Shown here piece by piece: positions 34,582-42,785 of a DNA stretch of 64,000 nt. Under the pieces are notes generated by a model that saw nothing but the letters and a program-made list of their open reading frames with translations, had not been told where the DNA came from and did no database searches. Position 1 is the first letter of the stretch. Every line of letters begins with the position of its first letter. A program made the translations under genes and the position numbers. The stretch is from JAGOFO01 sp964522105 (GTDB taxonomy: Bacteria > Myxococcota_A > UBA9042 > DTJE01), in NCBI GenBank assembly GCA_964522105.1, contig CAZFVA010000005.1:73802-137801 (forward strand), given 5' to 3'.

Positions 34582-35925
34582 TTATAAAATGTATCTGGCA
34601 AGATCGTCTGATTCGCAAATCTTGTCCAGCCTTTGACTGACGTATTCGGCTGTGATCGGGATGTTGGCGCCCGAAATATCGGGGGCATGGAATGACACTT
34701 CTTCCAGTACCTTTTCCAGAACGGTGTGCAGCCTTCTGGCGCCGATGTTTTCAAGCCTTTCGTTCAGGTCGGCGGCTATCGCTGCAATTTTTTCAATCCC
34801 GTCGTCATGGAACACAAGATCCACGCCTTCGGCCTGAAGCAACGCGATGTACTGCTTGACCAGCGAATTGTCCGGCTCGGACAGTATCCTGCGGAAGTCG
34901 TCACGGGTCAGCGAGTCAAGCTCCACGCGAATCGGGAAGCGACCCTGAAGTTCGGGAATCAAATCGGACACTTTCGAGACGTGAAAAGCACCTGCCGCAA
35001 TGAAAAGAATGTGGTCTGTCCTGACAAGTCCGTACTTGGTCGAAACCTGTGTCCCTTCCACGATCGGAAGAATATCCCGTTGAACACCTTCCCGTGAGAT
35101 GTCTGGGCCGTTGCCGCCGTTCCTGCCGGCAATCTTGTCCATCTCGTCAATGAAGATGATCCCCGAGTGTTCGGCCAGTTCGACTGCGTTTTCCTTGATT
35201 TTGTCCGGGTCCAGGAGCCCTTCCCGCTCAATATCGTCAAATATTCGCAGCGCCTCGGATACCGTAACGGTCCGTTCTTTTGTCCGCTTCGGCAGCATGC
35301 CGCCAAGCATTTCCTGTACCTGAGAACCTATGTCATCCATACCGGCACCCGAAAATATTGAAATTCCGGGGACGTCCGTCTTTGGCACGTCGATGCGGAC
35401 GGTCATCTTCAAAATTTCGGGCTTTTTGTCGCGAATCCAGGAAACGACGGTCGCGCGGTCCTGCGGTTCGTTGATCGGGGCCTGTCTGACCAGCAGTTCG
35501 GCCACGCGCTCTTCGGCCCTTTCCATTGACTTTCTGGCGACTTTGCGGCTTTCTTCGTCACGCACAATATTAGCGGCTACTTCGACCAGGTCGCGAACCA
35601 TACTTTCGACATCGCGGCCGACGTACCCTACTTCTGTGTACTTGGACGCTTCCACCTTAATGAAAGGCGCACCGGAAAGCTTTGCCAGACGGCGGGCGAT
35701 TTCTGTTTTTCCGACGCCTGTCGGGCCGATCATCAAGATATTCTTGGGGGTTATGTCATCTTTCAGCGGCTGTGGCACCTGCATGCGCCGCCACCGGTTG
35801 CGCAACGCTATCGCGACCATCTTTTTTGCATCAGCCTGCCCGATTATGTAGCGGTCAAGCTCTGCGACCACTTCGCGGGGTGTCATTTCCGACTTTCCCT
35901 TCGGCGCCAGTTCGTTACTGCTCAA
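34582..35925 (-). CDS. hslU: ATP-dependent protease ATPase subunit HslU
   Basis: AAA+ unfoldase of the HslUV protease, 447 residues. Walker A GPTGVGKT is at 67-74. Walker B is GIIFIDEMDKIAG. Arginine-finger/sensor regions include ELQGRFPIRVELDSL and GARRLHTVLEKVLEEV. The C-terminus RYIL is the tail that docks into HslV. The proposed start is TTG at 35925, six bases after GGAGGTG and overlapping the hslV stop as TTGA; ATG at 35886 with AAGGGAAAG is the alternative and would shorten the protein by 13 residues. It follows xerC and hslV, a widely kept order. Confidence 0.95.
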   Translation of the reverse strand: MSSNELAPKGKSEMTPREVVAELDRYIIGQADAKKMVAIALRNRWRRMQVPQPLKDDITPKNILMIGPTGVGKTEIARRLAKLSGAPFIKVEASKYTEVGYVGRDVESMVRDLVEVAANIVRDEESRKVARKSMERAEERVAELLVRQAPINEPQDRATVVSWIRDKKPEILKMTVRIDVPKTDVPGISIFSGAGMDDIGSQVQEMLGGMLPKRTKERTVTVSEALRIFDDIEREGLLDPDKIKENAVELAEHSGIIFIDEMDKIAGRNGGNGPDISREGVQRDILPIVEGTQVSTKYGLVRTDHILFIAAGAFHVSKVSDLIPELQGRFPIRVELDSLTRDDFRRILSEPDNSLVKQYIALLQAEGVDLVFHDDGIEKIAAIAADLNERLENIGARRLHTVLEKVLEEVSFHAPDISGANIPITAEYVSQRLDKICESDDLARYIL

Positions 35926-36473
35926 GGAAGCACCTCCATCGAAATCGCGTCGTTTGTATAGATGCAGATCCCCGCAGCGACTTCCATGGCAACCTTCGCA
36001 ATCTCGACCGGTGACAGGTCGGTCCGTTTCATCAGTGCCCTGGCCGCCGCAAGCGCGTAGGGGCCGCCGGAACCGATGGCCACAACGCCGTCTTCAGGCT
36101 CAATTACGTCGCCATTGCCGGTCAGAAGGAATGTTCTGTCACGATCTGCGACGATCAACAGCGCATCCAGGTGCCGCAGCGCCCGATCCATCCGCCAGTC
36201 TTTGGCCAGCTCGAGTGATGCCCGGGCCAGATTGTTGTTGTAGTCCTTCAGCTTGATTTCAAATTTTTCAAAAAGTGTGAACGCGTCCGCCGTTGAACCT
36301 GCAAATCCGACAAGTACGCGCCCGTCGGCCGCCCGCCTGACTTTTACGGCAGAACCTTTCAGGACTGTATTCCCGAAAGTGACCTGTCCGTCACCGGCTA
36401 TCACGACCTGATCCTTGTTCCTGACGCTGATTACCGTCGTTCCCCGTATCCCGCTGTGTGATTGTTCCTGCAT
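35922..36473 (-). CDS. hslV: ATP-dependent protease peptidase subunit HslV
   Basis: Threonine protease of the HslUV complex, 183 residues. The N-terminal nucleophile region reads IRGTTVISVR, so the mature enzyme should begin at Thr12 after loss of an 11-residue propeptide, longer than the single Met removed in E. coli. GDGQVTFGNTVLKG, KVRRAADGRVLVGFAGSTAD and GSGGPYALAAARAL are family signatures. The ATG at 36473 follows GGAGG at 5 bases. Its stop overlaps the proposed TTG start of hslU, allowing coupled translation in the right stoichiometric order. Confidence 0.96.
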   Translation of the reverse strand: MQEQSHSGIRGTTVISVRNKDQVVIAGDGQVTFGNTVLKGSAVKVRRAADGRVLVGFAGSTADAFTLFEKFEIKLKDYNNNLARASLELAKDWRMDRALRHLDALLIVADRDRTFLLTGNGDVIEPEDGVVAIGSGGPYALAAARALMKRTDLSPVEIAKVAMEVAAGICIYTNDAISMEVLP

Positions 36474-36494
36474 TTAAACCTCCGCCATTGCCGG

Positions 36495-37454
36495 CTAGTC
36501 GTCAGTCGTTTCAAGGGCCGCCCTCGGGTGGCTGCGGTCATAGACTTCCTGAAGCCTGGCAAGCGTTACGTGCGTATATCTCTGGGTCGTCGAAAGCCGC
36601 GAATGTCCAAGCAATTCCTGAATATCCCGCAGATCAGCCCCGCCTTCCAGCAGATGAGTCGCAAACGAATGCCGCAGCGTGTGCGGATGAACGTTTCTGG
36701 TCAGGGCCAGCCTGTCTACAGCTTTATCAATGACCCGCGCAATGCCTCTGACAGTTAATCTTGTGCCGAACCGGTTGATAAACAAGGCCCCCGCGTCAAT
36801 AATTCCTTCAGTGCCGCTGTCGGAAGCCCTGCGACCGTTAATTACCTTCAGTCGTACAGCCAGATACAATGAAATTGCCTCAAGCGCCTTCGACCCCAGC
36901 GGAACCACCCTTTCCTTGCGACCTTTGCCGGTGACCCTGGCTTCAGCGGCCCGCATATCGACGTCGGTGATGTCCAGGCCTGAAAGCTCGGATACGCGAA
37001 GACCGCCTCCGTAAAGTGTTTCCAGTATGGCCCGGTCGCGGCGGTCGGCAGGTTTGTCGCCGGCGATTCCTTCAATCAAGCTGAACGTTTCATCGACAGG
37101 CAGGAAATCGGGCAGGCGCTGCGGCAGCTTCGGCCCGCGAACCCCGGAAAATGGATTCGCCGTCACCCATTCACGCAGTTTCCAGTATTTATACATGCCC
37201 CTGACGGCAGCAAGTTTCCTGACAATAGATGCCGGAGCGTGCCGACCATGGATGATTCGAAACCACGCAAGGACAAGGTCACGGCCCGATGTGAAAGGGT
37301 CAAGGCCTGCATCCCGGGTGATGGCGAAATACTCGTTTATGTCAGTTTCATAAGCCTTGGTCGTGTTGACTGATGCCGAACGGGCTATGCTGATGTGGGC
37401 CAGAAACTCGCCCGCCGCGTTTTCAGGGCTTAATTCTGTATTGCTTCTGTCCAC
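36495..37454 (-). CDS. xerC: Tyrosine recombinase XerC
   Basis: Chromosome-dimer recombinase of 319 residues. The N-terminal SAM-like DNA-binding domain spans about 10-105, and the catalytic domain carries Arg153 (GGGLRVSEL), Lys177 (GKGRK), His258 and Arg261 (HTLRHSF), His284 (LLGHSRL) and the nucleophile Tyr293 (QRYTHV). The start is the GTG at 37454, since no ATG precedes the N-terminal domain; its ribosome site is weak. It lies 21 bases upstream of hslV, the xerC-hslV-hslU order common in bacteria. A phage integrase is unlikely given this context. Confidence 0.93.
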   Translation of the reverse strand: MDRSNTELSPENAAGEFLAHISIARSASVNTTKAYETDINEYFAITRDAGLDPFTSGRDLVLAWFRIIHGRHAPASIVRKLAAVRGMYKYWKLREWVTANPFSGVRGPKLPQRLPDFLPVDETFSLIEGIAGDKPADRRDRAILETLYGGGLRVSELSGLDITDVDMRAAEARVTGKGRKERVVPLGSKALEAISLYLAVRLKVINGRRASDSGTEGIIDAGALFINRFGTRLTVRGIARVIDKAVDRLALTRNVHPHTLRHSFATHLLEGGADLRDIQELLGHSRLSTTQRYTHVTLARLQEVYDRSHPRAALETTDD

Positions 37455-37522
37455 TTAACACCGGCGCATTGATGATTGATTATTAACACGACCGCGCGTT
37501 CACGGCTAATGAAAGACCGGCT

Positions 37523-38479
37523 TTACACGCCGTTTACTGAATGGGAATCTGTGCGGACAGTAACCCGGCCGACAAGCACCTTGACGTTGCCTTTCGTGTC
37601 CATATCCTGAACAACGCCAATCCTGCCGGCAAAAATTCCGCCGGTAAGCTTGACCTTCGAGCCTTTTGAAAAGTCCACGACCGATCCGTCATCAATAACG
37701 GCCACATTCTTCATGGAAGCTGTCGGCGTCTGTGAAACAAGATAGTTGGACGTCGGCTTCCAGGCCGAGAATTTCCAAACGTCTATCAGGCCGGCCAGCA
37801 ACCCTGCGGCAGTTTCGGCGAAGGCTGCAGATTGCACAGCCTTGTCTGCCGGGTCAAACGAATAGCCGACAAAGAAGGTAAAACTTTCGTTAAGAACAGC
37901 TTCTTCGATTGAATGAATCATAGACGCGTCGAATGAACCGCATTTGACTTCGCGCCCCGGGGCAACGCGAACTATGGCGCCGGGCTTCAAAAGATGCAGC
38001 AACCGGACGAATCTGGCGGCTTCTTCTTCCTTTTCCTTGCAGCGATTAAGCAGGTTCATTACGTCAAGCCAGGCGCGCGAATGGATCATAACGCCGACTT
38101 CGATGCGGTCTTTTTTGATCAGGACGCCCAGAAATCCGTGTCTGTGATGTTCCCCGCCGTCTGAAATCTGGTCAGGCAGCGCAAGCTTTCTGTCCAGAAC
38201 CGGGGCGATGGCCCTTTTCTGTTCGTCGGTCCGCGAAAAGTACAGCGCCATTTCAGACACTTTCTTTCCATTAAAAACTGAAGGATTATGTGGCGTTATA
38301 GCCCTGGCAAAGACGACGTCGCTGTCTTTCAGTGCTTTTTCTGCTACGTCGCCTATCAGGCGGAGCTGTTCGCTCACCCTCATGCGTTCCATGTTAAAGA
38401 CGTTGGACGACCACTTCTTCTCGTCAAAAGCCAGAAAAGCCGCATCATCAAAACCGTTGAAGTTGTCGACAGAAAACAC
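37523..38479 (-). CDS. Uncharacterised protein with C-terminal KOW-like domain
   Basis: A protein of 318 residues with no signal or membrane helix. The body is mixed alpha/beta with a His-rich turn (SDGGEHHRHGFLG) near residue 110. The C-terminus (about 275-312) resembles an SH3-type KOW segment: SKGSKVKLTGGIFAGRIGVV, then QDMDTKGNVKVLVGRVTVR. KOW segments often bind RNA or RNA polymerase, but here that is inference. The GTG at 38479 follows GGAGGG at 6 bases. It is 68 bases upstream of xerC, on the same strand. No family recognised. Confidence 0.65.
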   Translation of the reverse strand: MFSVDNFNGFDDAAFLAFDEKKWSSNVFNMERMRVSEQLRLIGDVAEKALKDSDVVFARAITPHNPSVFNGKKVSEMALYFSRTDEQKRAIAPVLDRKLALPDQISDGGEHHRHGFLGVLIKKDRIEVGVMIHSRAWLDVMNLLNRCKEKEEEAARFVRLLHLLKPGAIVRVAPGREVKCGSFDASMIHSIEEAVLNESFTFFVGYSFDPADKAVQSAAFAETAAGLLAGLIDVWKFSAWKPTSNYLVSQTPTASMKNVAVIDDGSVVDFSKGSKVKLTGGIFAGRIGVVQDMDTKGNVKVLVGRVTVRTDSHSVNGV

Positions 38480-38635
38480 CCTGTACCCTCCGAAAAGACG
38501 GTTGCCACAGCCACCCGGCCATCAGCACCGTAAGCACCAGCCCAAGTTGAAACCACGGGCCGCAAGGCGACGAGTTTAATCGAACACGATGCACTTGTGA
38601 AGATGGCGCGCGAACTGTGCAGACAGGAATTACGC

Positions 38636-40165
38636 TTACAGGCCGGCCATGGCCCAGACTTCTTCGACAAGTTCGCCACCGGGCATGATAAGTCTTTCCA
38701 CGGCCACAATATCCGGGGCCGGGCTGCGGTCGTCAGCCAGGGGTGGAACGTGCCTGCGAACCTTGGCAAGTGCTGCGGCAACTGCCTTCGATGGCTGTCC
38801 GCGTTCTGTACGAAGGTCCAGCGCGGCCGCTGCTGCCAGAATCTCGATGGCAATAACTGTGCAGGTGTTGGAAACGACAGACGCACCCTTCAACGCAGAC
38901 GTCATTCCCATGCTGACGTGGTCTTCACGATTGGCAGATGTCGGGATTGAATCGACCGACGCCGGGTGTGACAGAACCTTGTTTTCCGAAATCAGCGATG
39001 CGGCAGCGACCTGGGCAATCATCAGGCCTGAACAAAGCCCGGAATCAGGGGCAAGGAATGCCGGCAGCCCGAACGACAGCTTGGAATTCAGCAGGTGCTC
39101 GACGCGCCTGTCCGAGATGGACCCAAGTTCCGTGACAGCGATGGCAAGCAGGTCCAGCGCGAAGGCGACCGGTTCGCCATGGAAGTTGCCGCCCGAAATG
39201 ATGTCGCCGTTTTCAAAAACAAGCGGATTGTCCGTTGCGCTGTTGATTTCAATCTCGATTACGCGCCGGATATGGGCAAGCGAGTCGCGAACGGCCCCGT
39301 GGACCTGCGGCATGCAGCGGTAGGAATACGGGTCCTGAACCCGGCCGCAGTTGACGTGCGTCAGTCGAATCTCGCTGTCTTCAAGCAGGGCGCGCAGGAT
39401 TCTGCCCGACTCAATCTGACCGGGGTGAGGCCTGGCTGCAAGTACTCTGGCGTCAAAGGCGTCCGGGCAACCCATCAGCGCTTCCAGCGACATGGCACCG
39501 GCCAGCTCAGCGGCGTTCGTCAGGTGAATCGCGTCATACAGCGCCAGCAGGCCTACAGCGGTCAGAACCTGCGTTCCGTTGACCAGGGCAAGTCCTTCCT
39601 TGGCCTGAAGCACGACAGGTACAAGACCGGCCTGCGCAAGCGCATCCGCCGAAGGGATCACTGTGCCGTTATATTCAGCCAGACCTTCGCCAATCATTGT
39701 TAAAGCAATGTGCGCAAGCGGCGCCAGGTCGCCCGATGCGCCGACCGAACCGCGTGACGGCACAACCGGGTGCACGCCACGGTTAAGCATTTCAGCAAGC
39801 AAAATGGCAGGCTCGGGGCGAAGGCCGGCGTTACCAGTACACAGCACGGCGCACCTCAGACACATGGCCGCCCGGACCGCTTCGCGCGGGAGCGGTTGAC
39901 CAACCCCGCTTGAATGCGACCGAATCAGGTTTAACTGCAGTTTCGCAAGGTCCGCAGATGAAATCGAAATTTCAGCAAGAGCGCCGAAGCCTGTGTTGAT
40001 ACCGTAATGCGCCAGGCCGTCAGCCAGATGCGCCTCGACGACTGCCCTGCCACGACTGATTCGACCAATTGCGCTGTCAGAAAGCCTGACATGTGCGCCC
40101 GACCTGGCCACGACGACGACGTCTTCAATCGTCAGCGGAAGATCGCCAATCACAACGGACTTCAT
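38636..40165 (-). CDS. hutH: Histidine ammonia-lyase
   Basis: Releases ammonia from L-histidine to give urocanate, 509 residues, the standard length. The MIO cofactor forms from Ala143-Ser144-Gly145 (GSVGASGDLAPLAH), nearly the same numbers as in the Pseudomonas enzyme. NTGFGALAEI and the selectivity pair Ser-His at 83-84 (IRSHSSG) argue for histidine rather than tyrosine or phenylalanine as substrate. The ATG at 40165 follows CAGGTG. No hutU, hutI or hutG is in the window, so the rest of the pathway must be elsewhere or absent. A region of 156 bases without recognisable signals separates it from the next gene downstream. Confidence 0.94.
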   Translation of the reverse strand: MKSVVIGDLPLTIEDVVVVARSGAHVRLSDSAIGRISRGRAVVEAHLADGLAHYGINTGFGALAEISISSADLAKLQLNLIRSHSSGVGQPLPREAVRAAMCLRCAVLCTGNAGLRPEPAILLAEMLNRGVHPVVPSRGSVGASGDLAPLAHIALTMIGEGLAEYNGTVIPSADALAQAGLVPVVLQAKEGLALVNGTQVLTAVGLLALYDAIHLTNAAELAGAMSLEALMGCPDAFDARVLAARPHPGQIESGRILRALLEDSEIRLTHVNCGRVQDPYSYRCMPQVHGAVRDSLAHIRRVIEIEINSATDNPLVFENGDIISGGNFHGEPVAFALDLLAIAVTELGSISDRRVEHLLNSKLSFGLPAFLAPDSGLCSGLMIAQVAAASLISENKVLSHPASVDSIPTSANREDHVSMGMTSALKGASVVSNTCTVIAIEILAAAAALDLRTERGQPSKAVAAALAKVRRHVPPLADDRSPAPDIVAVERLIMPGGELVEEVWAMAGL

Positions 40166-40291
40166 AAATGCACCTGACAAACAAATCTGCCTGATTCTAT
40201 TCCAATTGCGAATCTCTCCAACCCCGATTCTGAAAAACTGCAAATATGAAGTGAACTGCTAAATCGTTATGAACTGTTACGCACGGTTCTG

Positions 40292-40320
40292 TTGACAAGA
40301 GCCGGCCAAAATAAGATTCT
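40292..40320 (+). promoter_or_regulatory. Sigma70-like promoter of the NifU-like gene
   Basis: A perfect TTGACA at 40292-40297, a 17-base spacer and a poor -10 (GATTCT, 40315-40320). An alternative -10, TAAGAT, would have a short spacer. Predicted by eye. Confidence 0.35.
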
Positions 40321-40348
40321 CGCACCGTAAATTTTTTGGAGACTTCAA

Positions 40349-40627
40349 ATGTCCGAAGAAAACAAGGTCACCCAGGAACAAATGCTCAATAACGAAGAAC
40401 ACCGTATCGAGATCGACAAAGTTGTCAACGCCATCAGGCCTGCCCTTCAGCGTGACGGCGGGGATTGTGAAGTTGTTGATGTGTCGCCGGACGGAAAGAT
40501 TGTCTATATGAGGCTCAAGGGCGCCTGTGCCCATTGCCCCTCGGCTGTCTATACACTGAAATTTGGCATCGAGCAGACGCTTGTCGAGCTGGTTCCCGGT
40601 GTTGAAACGGTTGAACAGGTCGTTTAA
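40349..40627 (+). CDS. NifU-like (NFU domain) Fe-S scaffold/carrier protein
   Basis: A protein of 92 residues made of a single NifU C-terminal domain: IDKVVNAIRPALQRDGGD, VVDVSPDGKIVYMRLKGAC, with the cluster-binding CxxC at Cys60 and Cys63 (CAHCPSA) and the end ELVPGVETVEQVV. Such stand-alone NFU proteins bind and pass on [4Fe-4S] clusters in the cytoplasm. The ATG at 40349 follows GGAGA at 7 bases. It is monocistronic by layout, with a candidate promoter 52 bases upstream and tRNA genes after it. Lipoyl synthase at 24389 is a plausible client of such carriers, as known in other bacteria. Confidence 0.93.
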   Translation: MSEENKVTQEQMLNNEEHRIEIDKVVNAIRPALQRDGGDCEVVDVSPDGKIVYMRLKGACAHCPSAVYTLKFGIEQTLVELVPGVETVEQVV

Positions 40628-40693
40628 CGGTCGGCGCAACTGCTGATAATCTGCAGCGTTATGTTTTCGGTGACGGTTTGCAGCAAATAGTTG

Positions 40694-40722
40694 TTGACAG
40701 GAAGCGCTTCTGCCCTTAAATT
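40694..40722 (+). promoter_or_regulatory. Sigma70-like promoter of the tRNA pair
   Basis: TTGACA at 40694-40699, a 17-base spacer and TAAATT at 40717-40722. The start would be near 40729, about 13 bases before tRNA-Val. Confidence 0.55.
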
Positions 40723-40741
40723 CTTTCTCGCTTTTGTCCGC

Positions 40742-40814
40742 GGGCGAATAGCTCAGTTGGGAGAGCATCGGCTTTACACGCCGAGGGTCACAGGTTCAAA
40801 CCCTGTTTCGCCTA
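40742..40814 (+). tRNA. tRNA-Val (anticodon TAC)
   Basis: A 73-base cloverleaf. The acceptor stem GGGCGAA pairs with TTCGCCT (first pair G-U). The anticodon stem TCGGC/GCCGA encloses loop TTTACAC, giving anticodon TAC for valine codons. The T arm is ACAGG-TTCAAAC-CCTGT. The discriminator is A and the CCA end is not encoded, so CCA must be added by the nucleotidyltransferase. Confidence 0.97.
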
Positions 40815-40842
40815 CTGGTCCTCGGTGCTGCATTGAAAATCT

Positions 40843-40919
40843 GGGGTGGTAGTTAAGTTGGTTATAACGCAGGCCTGTCAAGCCTGAGGCCGCGGGTTCA
40901 AGTCCCGTCCACCCCGCCA
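40843..40919 (+). tRNA. tRNA-Asp (anticodon GTC)
   Basis: A 77-base cloverleaf including an encoded CCA. The acceptor stem GGGGTGG pairs with CCACCCC, the discriminator is G, and the anticodon stem CAGGC/GCCTG encloses loop CTGTCAA, giving GTC for aspartate. It lies 28 bases after tRNA-Val, so both are likely cut from one precursor ending at the terminator that follows. Unlike its partner it encodes CCA. Confidence 0.97.
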
Positions 40920-40925
40920 TAAAAG

Positions 40926-40952
40926 GCCCCGCTTCGGCGGGGCTTTTTTTTT
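40926..40952 (+). terminator. Intrinsic terminator after the tRNA pair
   Basis: A perfect seven-pair GC stem, GCCCCGC/GCGGGGC, with a TTCG tetraloop, followed by nine T. It is the only clear rho-independent terminator found in the window. Confidence 0.93.
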
Positions 40953-41010
40953 GTCCAACGTCTTCCAAACTGAAGTAATCTTTCCCTGACACTTTTTGCT
41001 GGCAAATAAC

Positions 41011-42192
41011 ATGGTCATTACCGGCCTGGAAAACCTGCTTGGCGACCCGAAGCGCTTGAATTCATTGAAAGGACTGCGGGTCGGTCTGGTCTGTCACGGG
41101 GCATCGGTTGATCACAGACTTCGCTATTCATTTGACCTGCTGGTTGCGTCCGGAGTGAATCTGCAGTTTATTCTTGTCCCCGAACATGGCCTTTTCGGGG
41201 AAATCCCCTATATGGAAAAGGTCGATGACTGTCGTCTGGGGCATCTTGGCGTCCCTGTTATCAGCCTTTACAAAGACTCTGCCGATGAATTGCGCCCGCC
41301 GCCCGGGCTTCTTGATTCAATTGACGTGCTGCTGTGTGATATCCAGGACGTCGGTTCGCGCTACTACACCTACATCGCTACCATGGCCATGCTGATGGAA
41401 GCGCTGTCGGGCACGGCTGCCAGGATGATTGTGCTGGACCGCCCCAACCCTGTCGGGTGCGCCAGTGTCGAGGGGAACGTTCCAGACGCAGCAGTGAAGT
41501 CTTTTGTAAGCTATATGCCGTTACTGAACAGACACGGCATGACGGCCGGGGAAGCCGCCGTGTACTACAGGAAGCATGCAGGTCTGGATATTGATCTGGA
41601 CGTCGTTCCCTGCATCGGCCTGACGCGTAACATGATGTGGGGCGACACCGGGCTTCCTTTCGTTCCACCCTCGCCCAATATTCCAGACGCGGCCACTGCG
41701 CTTGTATATACCGGCATGTGTCTGTTGGAAGGCACCAATGTGTCGGAAGGTCGCGGGACAGCGTCACCGTTCTTTTTTGCAGGGGCACCATGGGTAAGCG
41801 ATCCGTGGCAACTGGTGGCGCAGTTGGATGCCTGTAATCTGGAAGGCGTCAGCTTCAGGCCGGTTCGGTTTACCCCGGCTTTTGACAAATGGGCCGGTCA
41901 TTCGTGCGGTGGTGTTCACATCGTTGTGTCTGACCAGTTGCGGTTCAAGTCGCTTTTGACCGGCATGACGCTGTTTTCCGTGATGGCCCGTATGTGGCCG
42001 GATCAGTTCGCGCTGCGCCGGGATGCCTATGAATTTGTGACTGATATACCTGCCATTGACCTGCTTTTCGGTAACAGGTGGACTGCAGATGCCCTTCTTG
42101 GTGGACGTGACGTCATTGAAATATATGATTCATTTATGCCGTGTCGGGAAGCGTTCCGTGCCGCTATCAGTGATACACTGTTGTACCGGTGA
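41011..42192 (+). CDS. NamZ-like exo-beta-N-acetylmuramidase (DUF1343, GH171)
   Basis: A protein of 393 residues of the DUF1343 family, whose studied member NamZ of Bacillus subtilis removes terminal N-acetylmuramic acid from peptidoglycan fragments. Conserved blocks here are LVPEHGLFGEIP, LLCDIQDVGSRYYTYIATM, IVLDRPNPVG, NVSEGRGTASPF and a C-terminal RMWPDQFALRRDAYEF region. There is no signal peptide from the ATG at 41011 (MVITGLENLLGDPKRLNS), so it should act in the cytoplasm, perhaps in muropeptide recycling, whereas the Bacillus enzyme is exported. The start site is weak; TTG at 40996 is possible. nadD follows 20 bases later. Confidence 0.87.
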   Translation: MVITGLENLLGDPKRLNSLKGLRVGLVCHGASVDHRLRYSFDLLVASGVNLQFILVPEHGLFGEIPYMEKVDDCRLGHLGVPVISLYKDSADELRPPPGLLDSIDVLLCDIQDVGSRYYTYIATMAMLMEALSGTAARMIVLDRPNPVGCASVEGNVPDAAVKSFVSYMPLLNRHGMTAGEAAVYYRKHAGLDIDLDVVPCIGLTRNMMWGDTGLPFVPPSPNIPDAATALVYTGMCLLEGTNVSEGRGTASPFFFAGAPWVSDPWQLVAQLDACNLEGVSFRPVRFTPAFDKWAGHSCGGVHIVVSDQLRFKSLLTGMTLFSVMARMWPDQFALRRDAYEFVTDIPAIDLLFGNRWTADALLGGRDVIEIYDSFMPCREAFRAAISDTLLYR

Positions 42193-42212
42193 TTGGGCCG
42201 ACAGGAAACAAG

Positions 42213-42785
42213 ATGACTGCGAAAGCGCCTGAAAGTACAGCAATATTCGGTGGCAGTTTCAATCCGCCGCATTGCAGTCATGTGATGGTGGTTTCCTGGC
42301 TGCTGTCGTGCCCGGGTTGTACCAGAGTAATTGTCGTTCCCTGTTTTAATCACGCGTTTTCCAAAGACCTGGTCCCTTTTGATGACCGTCTCGCCATGTG
42401 CAGGCTTGCCTTCAGCATTTTCGGGAACGCCGTCGAGATTTCAGATATTGAAAAGGCCCTTCCAAGTCCTTCATATACGGTGAATACAGTTACGGCCCTG
42501 GCTGATATGTATCCCGACCGGCACCTGCGTCTTGTAATAGGTTCCGACATTCCGGCCGAGACCGATCGCTGGAAGGAGTTTGATACGATCGAAAGGCTTG
42601 CAAGGCCGGTCGTCATCAACCGCAGTGGCTTTCCGAAGCATTCAGAAGGTCCGGTATTCCCGGAAGTTTCCTCGACAGATATAAGGCACAGACTGGAATG
42701 CGGGCTTGACTGCCGTGGTCTGGTGCCGACCGGTGTCCTTGAATACATCACAAGAAGGGGCCTTTATGTCGACCGTGGTGTATGA
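42213..42785 (+). CDS. nadD: Nicotinate-nucleotide adenylyltransferase
   Basis: Transfers AMP from ATP to nicotinate mononucleotide in NAD synthesis, 190 residues. The nucleotidyltransferase motif GGSFNPPHCSH carries His20 and His23, with Ser in place of the usual Gly between them. LRLVIGSDIPAETDRWKEF and the C-terminal EVSSTDIRHRL (ISSTxIR type) fit NadD. The ATG at 42213 follows AGGAAA; the GTG at 42189 overlapping the previous stop is less likely. Its end overlaps the next gene by 20 bases. Together with nadB at 2588 it shows that de novo NAD synthesis is probably complete in the genome. Confidence 0.88.
   Translation: MTAKAPESTAIFGGSFNPPHCSHVMVVSWLLSCPGCTRVIVVPCFNHAFSKDLVPFDDRLAMCRLAFSIFGNAVEISDIEKALPSPSYTVNTVTALADMYPDRHLRLVIGSDIPAETDRWKEFDTIERLARPVVINRSGFPKHSEGPVFPEVSSTDIRHRLECGLDCRGLVPTGVLEYITRRGLYVDRGV

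Noticed and set aside
36495..37454. Tyrosine recombinase as a mobile-element integrase
   Set aside because: The xerC-hslV-hslU order and absence of att-like repeats or phage genes point to housekeeping XerC.
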